From NCBI GenBank assembly GCA_017505525.1, contig JAFVPB010000050.1, positions 1 to 37,977 of the forward strand: a stretch of 37,977 nt of DNA, in the 5' to 3' direction. A program made the translations under genes and the position numbers. Positions within the stretch are counted from its first letter, which is position 1, and each line of letters starts with the position of its first letter. The notes under the pieces are model-generated. The model had not been told where the DNA came from. It saw nothing but the letters and a program-made list of their open reading frames with translations, and did no database searches. Shown here in pieces: positions 26,803-35,378 of the stretch. Origin of the DNA: Clostridia bacterium. GTDB lineage: Bacteria > Bacillota > Clostridia > UMGS1883.

Positions 26803-28237
26803 GATTGAAGCACTTAAACCTGAAAGCGTTTTTAAATATTTTAAAGATATTTGTGCAATTCCTCACGGTTCTGGAAATATGGATAAAATTTCGGAGTATT
26901 GCGTTCAGTTTGCAAAGAAAAATAACCTTAAATATGTGTGTGATGAAGCAAAAAATGTTGTGATTTATAAAGATGGAAGCAAAGGATACGAAAACAGCGA
27001 ACCGATAATATTGCAGGGCCATATAGATATGGTTTGCCAGAAAACGGAAGATTGTGAAATTGATTTTGAGAAAGACGGACTCGATGTATATTTTGAAAAT
27101 GGATTTCTTAAAGCCAAAGGCACAACTCTTGGGGCAGATAACGCAATAGCAGTTGCGATGATTATGGCAATACTAGAAAGCAGTGAAATTTCTCATCCGC
27201 CTATTGAAGCTGTTTTCACAACTGATGAAGAAATTGGGATGATTGGAGCAACGAAGCTTGATTTCAGTCTTTTAAAAAGCAAAAGAATGATAAATATTGA
27301 TTCCGAGGAAAAAAATGTTGTAACAGTTTCTTGTGCCGGGGGAAGTGAAGTTAAAATTGCTGCTCAAATCACAAGAAAAATAGTGGAAAAGACTGAAGTT
27401 ACACTTAAAATTGAAGATTTAAAGGGCGGACATTCTGGCGTTGAAATTCATAAAGGAAGAGTGAATGCAAATATTCTTGCCGGCAGAATTTTAATGAAAT
27501 TAAGAGAAAAAGTAGATTTTGATATTATTGAAGTTAGTGGCGGAGATAAATCAAATGCAATCCCCGTTTTATTCAAAGCTACTCTTGCAGTAGAAGATAA
27601 AGAATCTTTTGTGAATGCAACAGAGGAATGCTACAGAGTTATTAAAAAAGAAATAAAAGCAAGAGAAGATGATGCATCTATAAGAATCCACTATGGTGAA
27701 AAGAGCGAGCTTAAGGCGTTTTCTGATTGCGACACACAAAGAATAATCGATATGCTTGTTTTAACTCCCAACGGAGTAATAGATATGAGTGCTGAAATAG
27801 AGAATCTTGTTGAAACCTCGCTGAATCTGGGAATATTAAAAACAGAAGGAAACACTGTTATAATGCAGTATGCTTTAAGAAGCAACAAGAAAACGGCACT
27901 TGATTATCTTGAAGACAGAATGGGTGCGTTTGCAAGAAACTTTAACTGCGAAAGCAGCATCTTTGGCAGATATGAGCCCTGGGAATACAAGGAAGATTCA
28001 TATTTAAGGGAATTATATGCACAGTGTTATGAAAATAAATTTTCTGAAAAACCCGTTGTGGAAGCTATACACGCAGGGCTTGAATGCGCAGTCTTTTCAG
28101 GCAAAATAGAAGGTATCGATTGTATATCAATAGGTCCTGATATGTTCGATGTTCATACTGTTAAGGAAAGACTTGATGTTGAATCAGTAAAAAGTGTATT
28201 TGAGGTTTTGTGTGATACACTCGCTAAATGTAAATAA
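26795..28237 (+). CDS. pepD: Aminoacyl-histidine dipeptidase (M20 family, PepD)
   Basis: The 480-residue cytosolic dipeptidase has the M20 zinc motifs in order: LQGHIDMVCQK (H76, D78), GTTLGADNAIAVA, TTDEEIGMIGA and, near the end, AIHAGLECAVF. The middle part is the lid/dimerisation domain. PepD enzymes split dipeptides such as carnosine or Cys-Gly. ATG 26795 is preferred over 26792 because AAGGAG at 26783-26788 is then six bases away. The gene overlaps the PocR regulator and precedes a promoter and a peptide transporter, which fits uptake followed by hydrolysis of small peptides. Confidence 0.93.
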   Translation: MNKIEALKPESVFKYFKDICAIPHGSGNMDKISEYCVQFAKKNNLKYVCDEAKNVVIYKDGSKGYENSEPIILQGHIDMVCQKTEDCEIDFEKDGLDVYFENGFLKAKGTTLGADNAIAVAMIMAILESSEISHPPIEAVFTTDEEIGMIGATKLDFSLLKSKRMINIDSEEKNVVTVSCAGGSEVKIAAQITRKIVEKTEVTLKIEDLKGGHSGVEIHKGRVNANILAGRILMKLREKVDFDIIEVSGGDKSNAIPVLFKATLAVEDKESFVNATEECYRVIKKEIKAREDDASIRIHYGEKSELKAFSDCDTQRIIDMLVLTPNGVIDMSAEIENLVETSLNLGILKTEGNTVIMQYALRSNKKTALDYLEDRMGAFARNFNCESSIFGRYEPWEYKEDSYLRELYAQCYENKFSEKPVVEAIHAGLECAVFSGKIEGIDCISIGPDMFDVHTVKERLDVESVKSVFEVLCDTLAKCK

Positions 28238-28240
28238 TTA

Positions 28241-28269
28241 TTGCAATTTGTATTAATTTATGTTATATT
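28241..28269 (+). promoter_or_regulatory. Promoter of the OPT/PqqD-like pair
   Basis: TTGCAA (28241-28246) and TATATT (28264-28269) are 17 bp apart, in the 88-base gap between the dipeptidase and the OPT gene. Confidence 0.65.
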
Positions 28270-28325
28270 GAGAGAAGTGTATTAAAAGGGTTGCAATATA
28301 TTTTTTGCAACAGAATGGAGAAAGT

Positions 28326-30233
28326 ATGGATAAGAAAGAATTCAAACCGTATATTCCGGCAGATAGAATCACTCCGGAAATTACAGTAACATCAATTATT
28401 ATAGGTGTTTTACTTGCAGTTATATTTGGTGCTGCAAATGCTTACCTTGGATTAAGAGTTGGTATGACGGTATCTGCTTCAATTCCCGCAGCGGTTATTG
28501 CTATGGGTGTTATCAGAGTTTTAATGCGTAAAAACTCTATCCTTGAAAGTAATATTGTACAAACAATTGGCTCTGCAGGTGAATCACTTGCGGCAGGTGC
28601 TATCTTCACTCTTCCTGCTCTTTTCCTTTGGGCGGCAGAGGGTAAGGCAGACAAGCCCGGCCTTATAGAGATTACTCTTATTGCTCTTTTAGGCGGTCTT
28701 TTAGGTGTATTCTTTATGATTCCCTTAAGAAATGCGCTTATAGTTAAAGAGCACGGCGAGCTTCCATATCCCGAGGGCGCAGCTTGTGCTGAGGTTTTGC
28801 TTGCAGGTGAAGAGGGCGGAAGCAATGCTTCAACTGTATTTATGGGTATGGGCTTTGCGGCACTCTTTAAGTTTATCATCGATGGATTAAAGCTTGTTGC
28901 AGGTGAGGTTTCAACAAGCATCAAAGGATATGCCGGAGAAATCGGTACGCAGATTTACCCTGCAGTAATGAGTGTTGGCTACATCTGCGGTGCAAGAATA
29001 TCATCTTATATGTTTGCCGGTGGTGTTCTCAGCTGGCTTGTTATAATTCCTTTGATTGTTCTTTTTGGCGAGAACATTGTTATTTATCCAGGTAGCGTTC
29101 CCGTTGGAGAATTGTTCGCATCAGGCGGTGCAAGTGCAATCTGGAGTACTTATATCAGATATATCGGTGCAGGAGCACTTGCTGCAGGCGGTATTATAAG
29201 CCTTATTAAATCTCTTCCGCTTATTATTAAAACATTTGGCGGAGCAATGAAGAGCTTACAGGGTGGAAAGAATACATCTCAGGAACGTACAGCTCAGGAT
29301 ATAAATATGAAGGTAGTTCTTATTGCAATTGCAATTTTAACTCTTCTTGTATGGCTTGTTCCTGCAATTCCTGTTAGTCTTTTAGGTGCTGTTATTATAG
29401 TTGTGTTTGGATTTTTCTTTGCTGCCGTATCTTCGCGTATGGTTGGTATTGTTGGAAGCAGTAACAACCCCGTTTCAGGTATGGCTATAGCAACTCTTCT
29501 TATAGCAACTGTTATCCTTAAGGCAACAGGGGCAGAGGGTGTAGCAGGAATGTGCAGTGCAATTGCGATTGGTTCAATAATCTGTATTATATCTGCCATA
29601 GCAGGTGATACCTCGCAGGACCTTAAAACAGGATATATTTTAGGTGCAACACCTAAAAAACAGCAGTTTGGCGAAGTTTTAGGCGTTGTTGCAGCATCAC
29701 TTGCAATCGGAGGAACACTTTATCTTTTAGACGCTGCATGGGGATTTGGCACAGAAGAACTTGCGGCACCTCAGGCAACTCTTATGAAGCTTATTATTGA
29801 GGGCGTTATGGATGGAAATCTTCCGTGGGCACTTGTTTTTGTTGGAGTGTTTATAGCGATTGTTGTTGAACTTATTGGTATTCCCGTTCTTCCTTTTGCA
29901 ATCGGTGTTTATCTTCCTGTTCAGCTTAATGCGTGTATTATGGTTGGTGGACTCATCCGTCTTGCGCTTGATAAACTCAAGAGAGCAAAAGAGGAGAAAG
30001 AAAAGATTATCAGCGACGGTATTCTCTTTTGCTCAGGTATGATAGCAGGCGAGGGCTTAGTTGGTATACTTCTTGCTCTCTTCGCTGTGTTTGGAATTGA
30101 TAAAGCAATTGACTTTTCTTCAAAGTTTAATATAACTCCTGCATTCCAGAATATCGGCGGACTTGTGCTCTTTGGCATAATTATTTTAACAGTGCTTAAG
30201 TTCTCTGTTTGGAAAAAAGAAAGTAAAAAATGA
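28326..30233 (+). CDS. OPT family oligopeptide transporter
   Basis: The 635-residue protein has about 14-16 hydrophobic segments. It opens KPYIPADRITPEITVTSIIIG and carries NAYLGLRVGMTVSASIPAAV and the family element LPYPEGAACAEVL. These mark bacterial members of the OPT (oligopeptide/YSL) family, which carry peptides or peptide-metal chelates with protons. Start ATG 28326 follows TGGAGAAAG; the in-frame TTG at 28305 adds seven residues without a good RBS and is rejected. The final ATGA overlaps the start of the next gene, so the two are translationally coupled. With the upstream dipeptidase it makes a peptide uptake-and-hydrolysis unit. Confidence 0.93.
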   Translation: MDKKEFKPYIPADRITPEITVTSIIIGVLLAVIFGAANAYLGLRVGMTVSASIPAAVIAMGVIRVLMRKNSILESNIVQTIGSAGESLAAGAIFTLPALFLWAAEGKADKPGLIEITLIALLGGLLGVFFMIPLRNALIVKEHGELPYPEGAACAEVLLAGEEGGSNASTVFMGMGFAALFKFIIDGLKLVAGEVSTSIKGYAGEIGTQIYPAVMSVGYICGARISSYMFAGGVLSWLVIIPLIVLFGENIVIYPGSVPVGELFASGGASAIWSTYIRYIGAGALAAGGIISLIKSLPLIIKTFGGAMKSLQGGKNTSQERTAQDINMKVVLIAIAILTLLVWLVPAIPVSLLGAVIIVVFGFFFAAVSSRMVGIVGSSNNPVSGMAIATLLIATVILKATGAEGVAGMCSAIAIGSIICIISAIAGDTSQDLKTGYILGATPKKQQFGEVLGVVAASLAIGGTLYLLDAAWGFGTEELAAPQATLMKLIIEGVMDGNLPWALVFVGVFIAIVVELIGIPVLPFAIGVYLPVQLNACIMVGGLIRLALDKLKRAKEEKEKIISDGILFCSGMIAGEGLVGILLALFAVFGIDKAIDFSSKFNITPAFQNIGGLVLFGIIILTVLKFSVWKKESKK

Positions 30234-30562
30234 AAAAGGAAAATTATTTAGATAAAATACCCGTGAAATCTTCTCGTATTTCGTGGAAAACAGAAGAAGA
30301 AAAAGTTACTCTTGTAATTGAAAACAAGGGAATTTACAACAGACTTTTTCAAAAATTATTAAAAAAACCAAAAGTAAGCTTTGTGCATCTTGATGAAATC
30401 GGAAGCATGGTTTGGCCCCTCATTGATGGAGAGAAAACTGTTTTTGAAATAGGTTCACTTTTGAAAGATGAATTGGGAGATAAAATAGAGCCTTTATACG
30501 AAAGACTTTCAATGTATTTTAATTCTCTTGATAGTTGCAGGTTTATAACTTGGAAAAAATAA
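30230..30562 (+). CDS. Stand-alone PqqD-like protein coupled to the OPT transporter
   Basis: This is a 110-residue protein with the winged-helix pattern of PqqD/RRE proteins: FVHLDEIGSMVWPLIDGEKTVFEIGSLL followed by a helix with LYERLSMYFNSLDSCRFI. PqqD-type domains bind leader peptides for RiPP-modifying radical SAM enzymes. No radical SAM, precursor peptide or protease of such a system is visible in this window. Its ATG overlaps the OPT stop (ATGA), so the two proteins are made in step and may work together. It could bind peptides delivered by, or regulating, the transporter. The N-terminal 30 residues are basic and not part of the fold. Family is fairly sure; function is open. Confidence 0.8.
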   Translation: MKKENYLDKIPVKSSRISWKTEEEKVTLVIENKGIYNRLFQKLLKKPKVSFVHLDEIGSMVWPLIDGEKTVFEIGSLLKDELGDKIEPLYERLSMYFNSLDSCRFITWKK

Positions 30563-30568
30563 TAAAAT

Positions 30569-30606
30569 AAAAATCGATAAGCCTTATATAAGGCTTGTCG
30601 ATTTTT
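30569..30606 (+). terminator. Intrinsic terminator after the PqqD-like gene
   Basis: A stem AAAAATCGATAAGCCTT / AAGGCTTGTCGATTTTT (one mismatch) ends in T residues. It overlaps the 5' extension of the following long open frame, supporting the later ATG for the MATE gene. Confidence 0.88.
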
Positions 30607-30630
30607 ATGTGTTTATACGGATGTGATTTT

Positions 30631-31983
30631 ATGAGTAAAACAATAGTTAAAGACCTTACAAAGGGAAGCGTGGTTAAGCTGTTACTGGTTTTTGCTTTCC
30701 CTCTTTTCCTTTCTAATGCACTTCAGGCAATTTATAACATAGTGGATATGATTGTGGTAGGTCAGTGCCTTGGGGAAAATGGTATGTCTGCCGTTTCGAT
30801 CGGTGGAGATATGCTTCATTTACTTACATTTGTCGCAATGGGATTTTCTTCTGCAGGGCAAGTCCTTATATCGCAGGATGTGGGAGCAAATCGTATGGAT
30901 AGGGTAAAGAAAACTATAGGGACAATGTTTTCTTTTTTACTTATAGCCTCTATCGTAATGTCTATTGTATGTTATTTTTTAAGAAACAATATTCTTTCAT
31001 GGCTTAACACGCCAGAAGAATCTTACAAATATACGCTTGATTATACTGTAACGTGTATTGTAGGTCTTGTATTTATTTACGGTTATAATATTGTGAGTGC
31101 CATTCTTCGCGGAATGGGGGATAGCAAACGTCCCTTTACTTTTATTGCCATTGCTGCAGTGCTGAACATTATTTTAGATATATGGTTTGTTAAGTATCTT
31201 AACCTTGAAGTTTTTGGAGCAGCACTTGCTACCGTTATAGGACAGGGAGTAAGCTTTGTAGTTTCGATTGTTTATCTTTATATCAAGCGGGATAGTTTTT
31301 GCTTTGATTTTAAACCTAAAAGCTTTTTGATGGAAAAAAATGCACTTTCAAGAATTATAAAACTTGGCGTACCAATGGCAATTCAGTCTGCCGCTATTAA
31401 CCTTTCAAAGATAGTGCTTATGTCGTGGATTAATATGTTTGGCGTTACATACTCGGCATTGGCAGGTATATACAATAAGATAAATGTTATGAGTGGCGTT
31501 GTTTCTAATTCATTTACAACGGCAGGAAGTGCTATGGTCGGGCAGAACCTTGGTGCGGAAAAAGATGAAAGAATTTCTTCAATTCTTAAAACAGTTGCAG
31601 TTTGTGGAGGTTTGGTTGCGGTAGTATTCTCGTTTATAATATTTACCTTCCCAAATCAAACATTTTCTGCTTTTACAAGCGATGCTAAAGTTCTATCTAT
31701 TGCTTCAATCCTTATTTCACCAATCATTCTTAATTTCTTTGGTGCGGCAACAAGGAGCATAAGTTTTTCTCTTATAAACGGCTCGGGAAATACAAAGCTT
31801 AATCTTGCAGTTGCAATTATAGATGGCGTAATAAGCAGAGTTGGAATATCGGCTCTTTTAGGTTTTGCGCTTAATATGGAATGCCTTGGTTTCTGGTATG
31901 GCGATGCTCTTGCAGGTTTTGTGCCAATAATTATAGGCTTAACTTTCCTCGTATCAGGTAAGTGGAGAACAAAAACCTCCTGA
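30631..31983 (+). CDS. MATE family efflux transporter (second copy)
   Basis: The 450-residue MATE carrier begins MSKTIVKDLTKGSVVKLLLV, a typical start for the DinF/NorM-like group in Clostridia. It has about 12 transmembrane helices, with ALQAIYNIVDMIVVGQCLG as helix 1. ATG 30631 is chosen because the upstream in-frame TTG 30595 lies inside a terminator; the RBS is weak (GGATG). It is only distantly similar to the MATE protein at 10017. Its own terminator follows at 32010. The substrate is unknown. The C-terminus GKWRTKTS is complete, so the mobile element next to it did not cut the gene. Confidence 0.92.
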   Translation: MSKTIVKDLTKGSVVKLLLVFAFPLFLSNALQAIYNIVDMIVVGQCLGENGMSAVSIGGDMLHLLTFVAMGFSSAGQVLISQDVGANRMDRVKKTIGTMFSFLLIASIVMSIVCYFLRNNILSWLNTPEESYKYTLDYTVTCIVGLVFIYGYNIVSAILRGMGDSKRPFTFIAIAAVLNIILDIWFVKYLNLEVFGAALATVIGQGVSFVVSIVYLYIKRDSFCFDFKPKSFLMEKNALSRIIKLGVPMAIQSAAINLSKIVLMSWINMFGVTYSALAGIYNKINVMSGVVSNSFTTAGSAMVGQNLGAEKDERISSILKTVAVCGGLVAVVFSFIIFTFPNQTFSAFTSDAKVLSIASILISPIILNFFGAATRSISFSLINGSGNTKLNLAVAIIDGVISRVGISALLGFALNMECLGFWYGDALAGFVPIIIGLTFLVSGKWRTKTS

Positions 31984-33717
31984 TAAAAAGTGAAAAATTA
32001 AGAAACAACAAAAATCCGAACCCTTCACCGATTGGTACAAGGTTCGGATTTTTTCTGTTTGGTGCGAGTGTTCATAACGTGTCAAAACTAAACTCGCAAA
32101 AAGTTGATAGCGACAGCGAACCGTTGTGAGGGCGTTTACAACCGAGCAGGTAAGCCGAGCGTGACTTTTTGCGAAGGAGGAGAAGCAAGGAAGCGAGCGG
32201 ATGACTTTTTTGCATAAAAAAGTCGAAGCAAAGCGAACTTTGCTTCGACGTGGTGCACCGAGTAATGTTAAATCCGAACTTAAGGCAGAATTTTCTATTT
32301 CCTCTAAAGTAATAGTTTCTGTGCCGTCCTTGTAGTTGCAATCAATTATGATTTTATCATCATATAAGTAAACAGAGTTAAGAAAACTGTCCACAAGTCT
32401 TCTACGATGTTCCAATCTTTTAGGATTGAGCTTTCTGAATCTGTATATCCAGAAAAGAATCTGCTCTTTTGTAAGATTAGGTCTGCTCATTTCTTCTTTC
32501 ATTATCTGTATGGATAATTCGCTCTTTTCTCGTTCAAGAGTTTCAAGCCGTTCTTTGGTAGAAGGTGTAAAAATACCCTGTTGAATGGCGTTGAGCATAT
32601 TATCAATGCTTTTCTGAGTTTCAGCATATTGTTTCTGTAAAATCGGCAAAGTGGTATTTTCTTTATGCAGGTGTTCAAGGAGTGCATCTGCCAATTTATC
32701 CATCAAGTCATCATCAAAGAGTATCTTCATAAGGTGAGAAATCACGATATTCTCAATCCATTCCTTGCGGACAGTCTTTTTATCGCATCCTCTGTGGTAT
32801 TTTACGCTGACACACTTATAGTAGCGGTGAACGTGCTTTGTATGGCTTGTACCGCTTTCACCAACCATAAGACAGTTGCATTTTCCGCAAAACAACTTGG
32901 TTGTAAGTAAATAGTCGTCTTCAGCTTTATGCTTTGCAGGAGCCTTTTTATTTGCTTTCATTTTTTCTTGCACCCTTTCAAATAAATCTACCGGAACTAT
33001 CGGAGGTATTCCGTTCGGAGTAGTTATATCGCTGTATTTGTATTCTCCAATATATCTTCTGTTGTGTAACATTCGGGTTACTGTGTTTAATGTAATCCGA
33101 GTGTTCTTTTTAGTACGGACACCTTTTAAATTTAATTCATCGGTAATTTGTTGCATCGTTGCACCTTCTGCATAATGCTTAAATGCATCCAATATCGCCG
33201 GTGCAGTAAGTGAGTCTATGACAAAATGTTGGTTCTTATCAGTAGAATAACCTATTGGCAAAGTACCACCATTGTATTTGCATTTAAGAGCGTTTTCCTT
33301 AAGCCCTCGGGTGACCTTTTCGGATAATTCTGCCGAGTAGTATTCAGCCATACCTTCAAGTAAGGATTCGAGTAAAATACCTTCGGAGTTTTGAGAAATT
33401 TTCTCTGTCGCGGAAACAACTTTAACTCCATTTTTCTGTAATATTGCTTTATAGTGTGCGGAGTCATATCGGTTTCGTGCAAAGCGATCTAATTTCCAGA
33501 CTATAATCATCTCAAAATTGCCTTTTGAACTTTCCTTAATCATTCTCTGAAAGTCCGGTCGGTTATCGGTTTTTGTCGATAAAGCTCGGTCTATGTATGT
33601 ATCAACTATTGTGATGTCGTTTGCTTCGGCAAAGGCTTTGCATTCCCGAAGCTGACCGTCAATAGATTCTTCGCGTTGACTGTCTGAAGAATATCTTGCA
33701 TAAATTACTGCGTTCAT
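31954..33717 (-). CDS. Large serine recombinase (resolvase/Recombinase family)
   Basis: The open frame of 587 residues starts at ATG 33717 with AGAGG upstream; the product begins MNAVIYARYSSDSQREESID. An N-terminal resolvase catalytic domain (about 1-145; nucleophile Ser10, the Arg pair in WKLDRFARNRYD) is followed by the Recombinase domain (about 160-270), a zinc ribbon (FCGKCNCLM ... YYKC, about 285-320) and a coiled-coil region (about 355-420). Such enzymes integrate and excise mobile elements. Sequence after about residue 485 looks unlike the family: it runs through structured repeats and over the MATE terminator. The native stop may have been lost at the element boundary, or the tail may be a common readthrough artefact. 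Activity cannot be judged. Confidence 0.85.
   Translation of the reverse strand: MNAVIYARYSSDSQREESIDGQLRECKAFAEANDITIVDTYIDRALSTKTDNRPDFQRMIKESSKGNFEMIIVWKLDRFARNRYDSAHYKAILQKNGVKVVSATEKISQNSEGILLESLLEGMAEYYSAELSEKVTRGLKENALKCKYNGGTLPIGYSTDKNQHFVIDSLTAPAILDAFKHYAEGATMQQITDELNLKGVRTKKNTRITLNTVTRMLHNRRYIGEYKYSDITTPNGIPPIVPVDLFERVQEKMKANKKAPAKHKAEDDYLLTTKLFCGKCNCLMVGESGTSHTKHVHRYYKCVSVKYHRGCDKKTVRKEWIENIVISHLMKILFDDDLMDKLADALLEHLHKENTTLPILQKQYAETQKSIDNMLNAIQQGIFTPSTKERLETLEREKSELSIQIMKEEMSRPNLTKEQILFWIYRFRKLNPKRLEHRRRLVDSFLNSVYLYDDKIIIDCNYKDGTETITLEEIENSALSSDLTLLGAPRRSKVRFASTFLCKKVIRSLPCFSSFAKSHARLTCSVVNALTTVRCRYQLFASLVLTRYEHSHQTEKIRTLYQSVKGSDFCCFLIFHFLSGGFCSPLT
32010..32054 (+). terminator. 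Intrinsic terminator after the second MATE gene
   Basis: A 13-bp stem AAAAATCCGAACC / GGTTCGGATTTTT encloses an 18-base loop that can form a small inner hairpin (ACC GATT GGT). T-run follows. The recombinase frame on the other strand reads through it. Confidence 0.88.
32096..32252. repeat. Structured repeat region at the 3' end of the recombinase gene
   Basis: The region holds several palindromes. GCAAAAAGT (32096-32104) is inverted at ACTTTTTGC (32164-32172). GACTTTTTT / AAAAAAGTC (32203-32211 with 32216-32224) is a hairpin. A perfect 12-bp stem with loop CGAA lies at 32222-32249 (GTCGAAGCAAAG / CTTTGCTTCGAC). The last two share GTC and exclude each other. GTGACTTTTTGCG and ATGACTTTTTTGCA are near direct repeats. 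It may be the recombinase attachment or end region of the element. Confidence 0.55.
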
Positions 33718-33791
33718 ATATTCACGTCCTCTCATATTTTTATATATCTTTTATAACATTAGCTTTATAGTTATACAAATGTGTGAACTAA

Positions 33792-33821
33792 AAAGGGGCA
33801 TTGCTTTTTCAACGCCCCTTT
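33792..33821 (-). terminator. Terminator or attenuator between the small gene and the recombinase
   Basis: AAAGGGGC-TTG pairs with CAA-GCCCCTTT around a CTTTTT loop (one mismatch). On the minus strand it is followed by TTTTT. It lies between the stop of the 51-residue gene and the recombinase start and may limit recombinase expression. Confidence 0.65.
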
Positions 33822-33832
33822 GGTAAGTTGTA

Positions 33833-33988
33833 TTATTTTTCTTTAGTTTTAAGGCCCTTTTTCCATTGTTCAAATTCTCTTTGCCCTTCTTTACTTTCGA
33901 AGAAAGCGATAAGGTCAGGCAACAAACAGCGAGCAAGTGAATCAATCTCGTGTTGCGGAATTTGAACTGTGTTGTTTATTTTACTCAC
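33833..33988 (-). CDS. Small 51-residue protein upstream of the recombinase
   Basis: A GTG start at 33988 has AAGGAG nine bases upstream. The product begins MSKINNTVQIPQHEIDSLAR, continues CLLPDLIAFFES and ends EQWKKGLKTKEK. The arrangement is a short N-terminal strand, an amphipathic helix and a charged C-terminal helix. It is shorter than common ORF cut-offs. Small genes of this kind often sit just upstream of serine recombinases in Clostridia elements. I do not recognise a named family; it may be a regulator or helper of excision. Confidence 0.7.
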   Translation of the reverse strand: MSKINNTVQIPQHEIDSLARCLLPDLIAFFESKEGQREFEQWKKGLKTKEK

Positions 33989-34172
33989 TGTTTCATTCTC
34001 CTTCCATCAAGATTTTTATTAAATTTATCTTTCTTGCTGCTGTCGTTGCTTGCGCTTATAGTAGGCTTCGCAAAGTTTTACAAAGTATCGCATAACACAC
34101 CAAAGTCAAAAAACGCAACACACTAAAAACCTTGTATTTATGCGGTTTGCAATTTGTTTTAATATATACATC

Positions 34173-34201
34173 TTGTATTTCGCAACAAAATATATTATAA
34201 T
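34173..34201 (+). promoter_or_regulatory. Promoter of the DUF6076-like/sigma-like pair
   Basis: TTGTAT (34173-34178), 17 bp and TATAAT (34196-34201) end 20 bases before ATG 34222. A CTTGTATTT segment at the -35 box is repeated upstream near 34131, perhaps an operator. Confidence 0.65.
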
Positions 34202-34221
34202 TTTCTTGGGTGGTGGTAAAG

Positions 34222-35355
34222 ATGCCTGATAAAATTAAATTTTTTACTGCCGATTACAGAGATAAATATGTATATATCAAAGGCAATAAGTTTCTTATAG
34301 GCAGTTTTGCAGTAGATTTTCTTAATCAGTATGAAGAAAATGACAACGGAGCAAGAATAGCATCAATGCGTTATGATAATTTGATATTATCCTCCCAAAT
34401 GGAAAAAGGATATATAAACGATTATGATTTTGTAAAAGCAGGAAAAGAAATATTAAATATCCTCGATGTTCTCCCGTGTATTAGTCCATTTCAGTATTTA
34501 GATATCGAAGCCGAGAAAAAACTGATTGCGGAAACTTTTACAAAAGAAAATGCAAATTATATTTTGGAATATTATCAGCAAAGAGCAAAGGTTTCTTTAA
34601 AAGATAAGGGGGCAATGGCTCTTGACATACTCCCGAAAGGATATGCAGATTTATCTAAAGCAGCAAATAAACTTTTAACTCGTGTAAAAGCACTTTTACA
34701 GTTCTATGAAAACATTGGAAACGATGTGATAAAGGCTTTCGAAAAACTAACCGAGTTTGTATGGGGATTAGAGGATTTATCCGAGCATTACAATGAAAAC
34801 GAACTTATAACCCACGCATACGAAACATTCGGTATTGACAGATTCAGCATAGCAACGGAATATGCCACTATGACAAAAGGTAAAAAGAAAATGATTGTGA
34901 AAAGGCTCCATTTCAGAACCTTTTACAGCTTTATACTTACAGACTTTTTTGAAGGTCTTGCATTAGGGCATTATCCCCGTCAATGCGAAGTGTGTGAAAC
35001 TTACTTCCTTATGGAAAGCCTGCGAAAACAAAAATACTGCACGGGATTTGCTCCACTTGATATGACAGACGGAAAAGAACTCGCCTGCAGACAGTATGCG
35101 GCTATGGTAGGCAGAAAAGAACTTGCAGGAAATGATCCGGTAAAAGACATTTATACCAAACGCTGTGCCTGCATCCGTTCCGAAGTTTCAAGAGGAAAAA
35201 TAAGCGAAGATTTTGCGGAGGTAGCAAAGGAATTGGCAAAAGAACTTAAAACCCGTTACGATTACAACGAAAAATATACTTTCGAGGAGTATCAGAAGGA
35301 TATGGAAAGAGATAATTTATATCAAGAAGTAAATAACAGAATCAAAAAAGAGTAA
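34222..35355 (+). CDS. DUF6076-like protein with C-terminal zinc-finger motif
   Basis: The protein is 377 residues from ATG 34222; in-frame GTGs at 34210 and 34213 overlap the GGTGGTGG that seems to serve as RBS. The N-terminal half is alpha-helical without clear motifs. The C-terminal region (about 250-330) carries a CxxC pair (CEVCETYFLMESLRKQKYC), then a later Cys (LACRQYA) and RCACIRSEVSRGK, a pattern close to CGNR-type zinc fingers that bind DNA. It resembles proteins annotated as DUF6076 in Clostridia integrative elements. It is followed by a sigma-like gene after 23 bases. It is probably part of the element's control or maintenance; the role is not known. Confidence 0.65.
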   Translation: MPDKIKFFTADYRDKYVYIKGNKFLIGSFAVDFLNQYEENDNGARIASMRYDNLILSSQMEKGYINDYDFVKAGKEILNILDVLPCISPFQYLDIEAEKKLIAETFTKENANYILEYYQQRAKVSLKDKGAMALDILPKGYADLSKAANKLLTRVKALLQFYENIGNDVIKAFEKLTEFVWGLEDLSEHYNENELITHAYETFGIDRFSIATEYATMTKGKKKMIVKRLHFRTFYSFILTDFFEGLALGHYPRQCEVCETYFLMESLRKQKYCTGFAPLDMTDGKELACRQYAAMVGRKELAGNDPVKDIYTKRCACIRSEVSRGKISEDFAEVAKELAKELKTRYDYNEKYTFEEYQKDMERDNLYQEVNNRIKKE

Positions 35356-35378
35356 CGCGGCGAATGGAGGTGAGTGCC

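Noticed and set aside
28442-28924. Minus-strand open frame of 160 codons within the OPT transporter
   Set aside because: It is the antisense shadow of a well-conserved membrane protein with low-complexity Ala/Pro/Ser composition.
32072-32341. Alternative minus-strand frame over the recombinase 3' end
   Set aside because: It translates the palindromic repeat region; its composition fits readthrough of repeats, not a gene.
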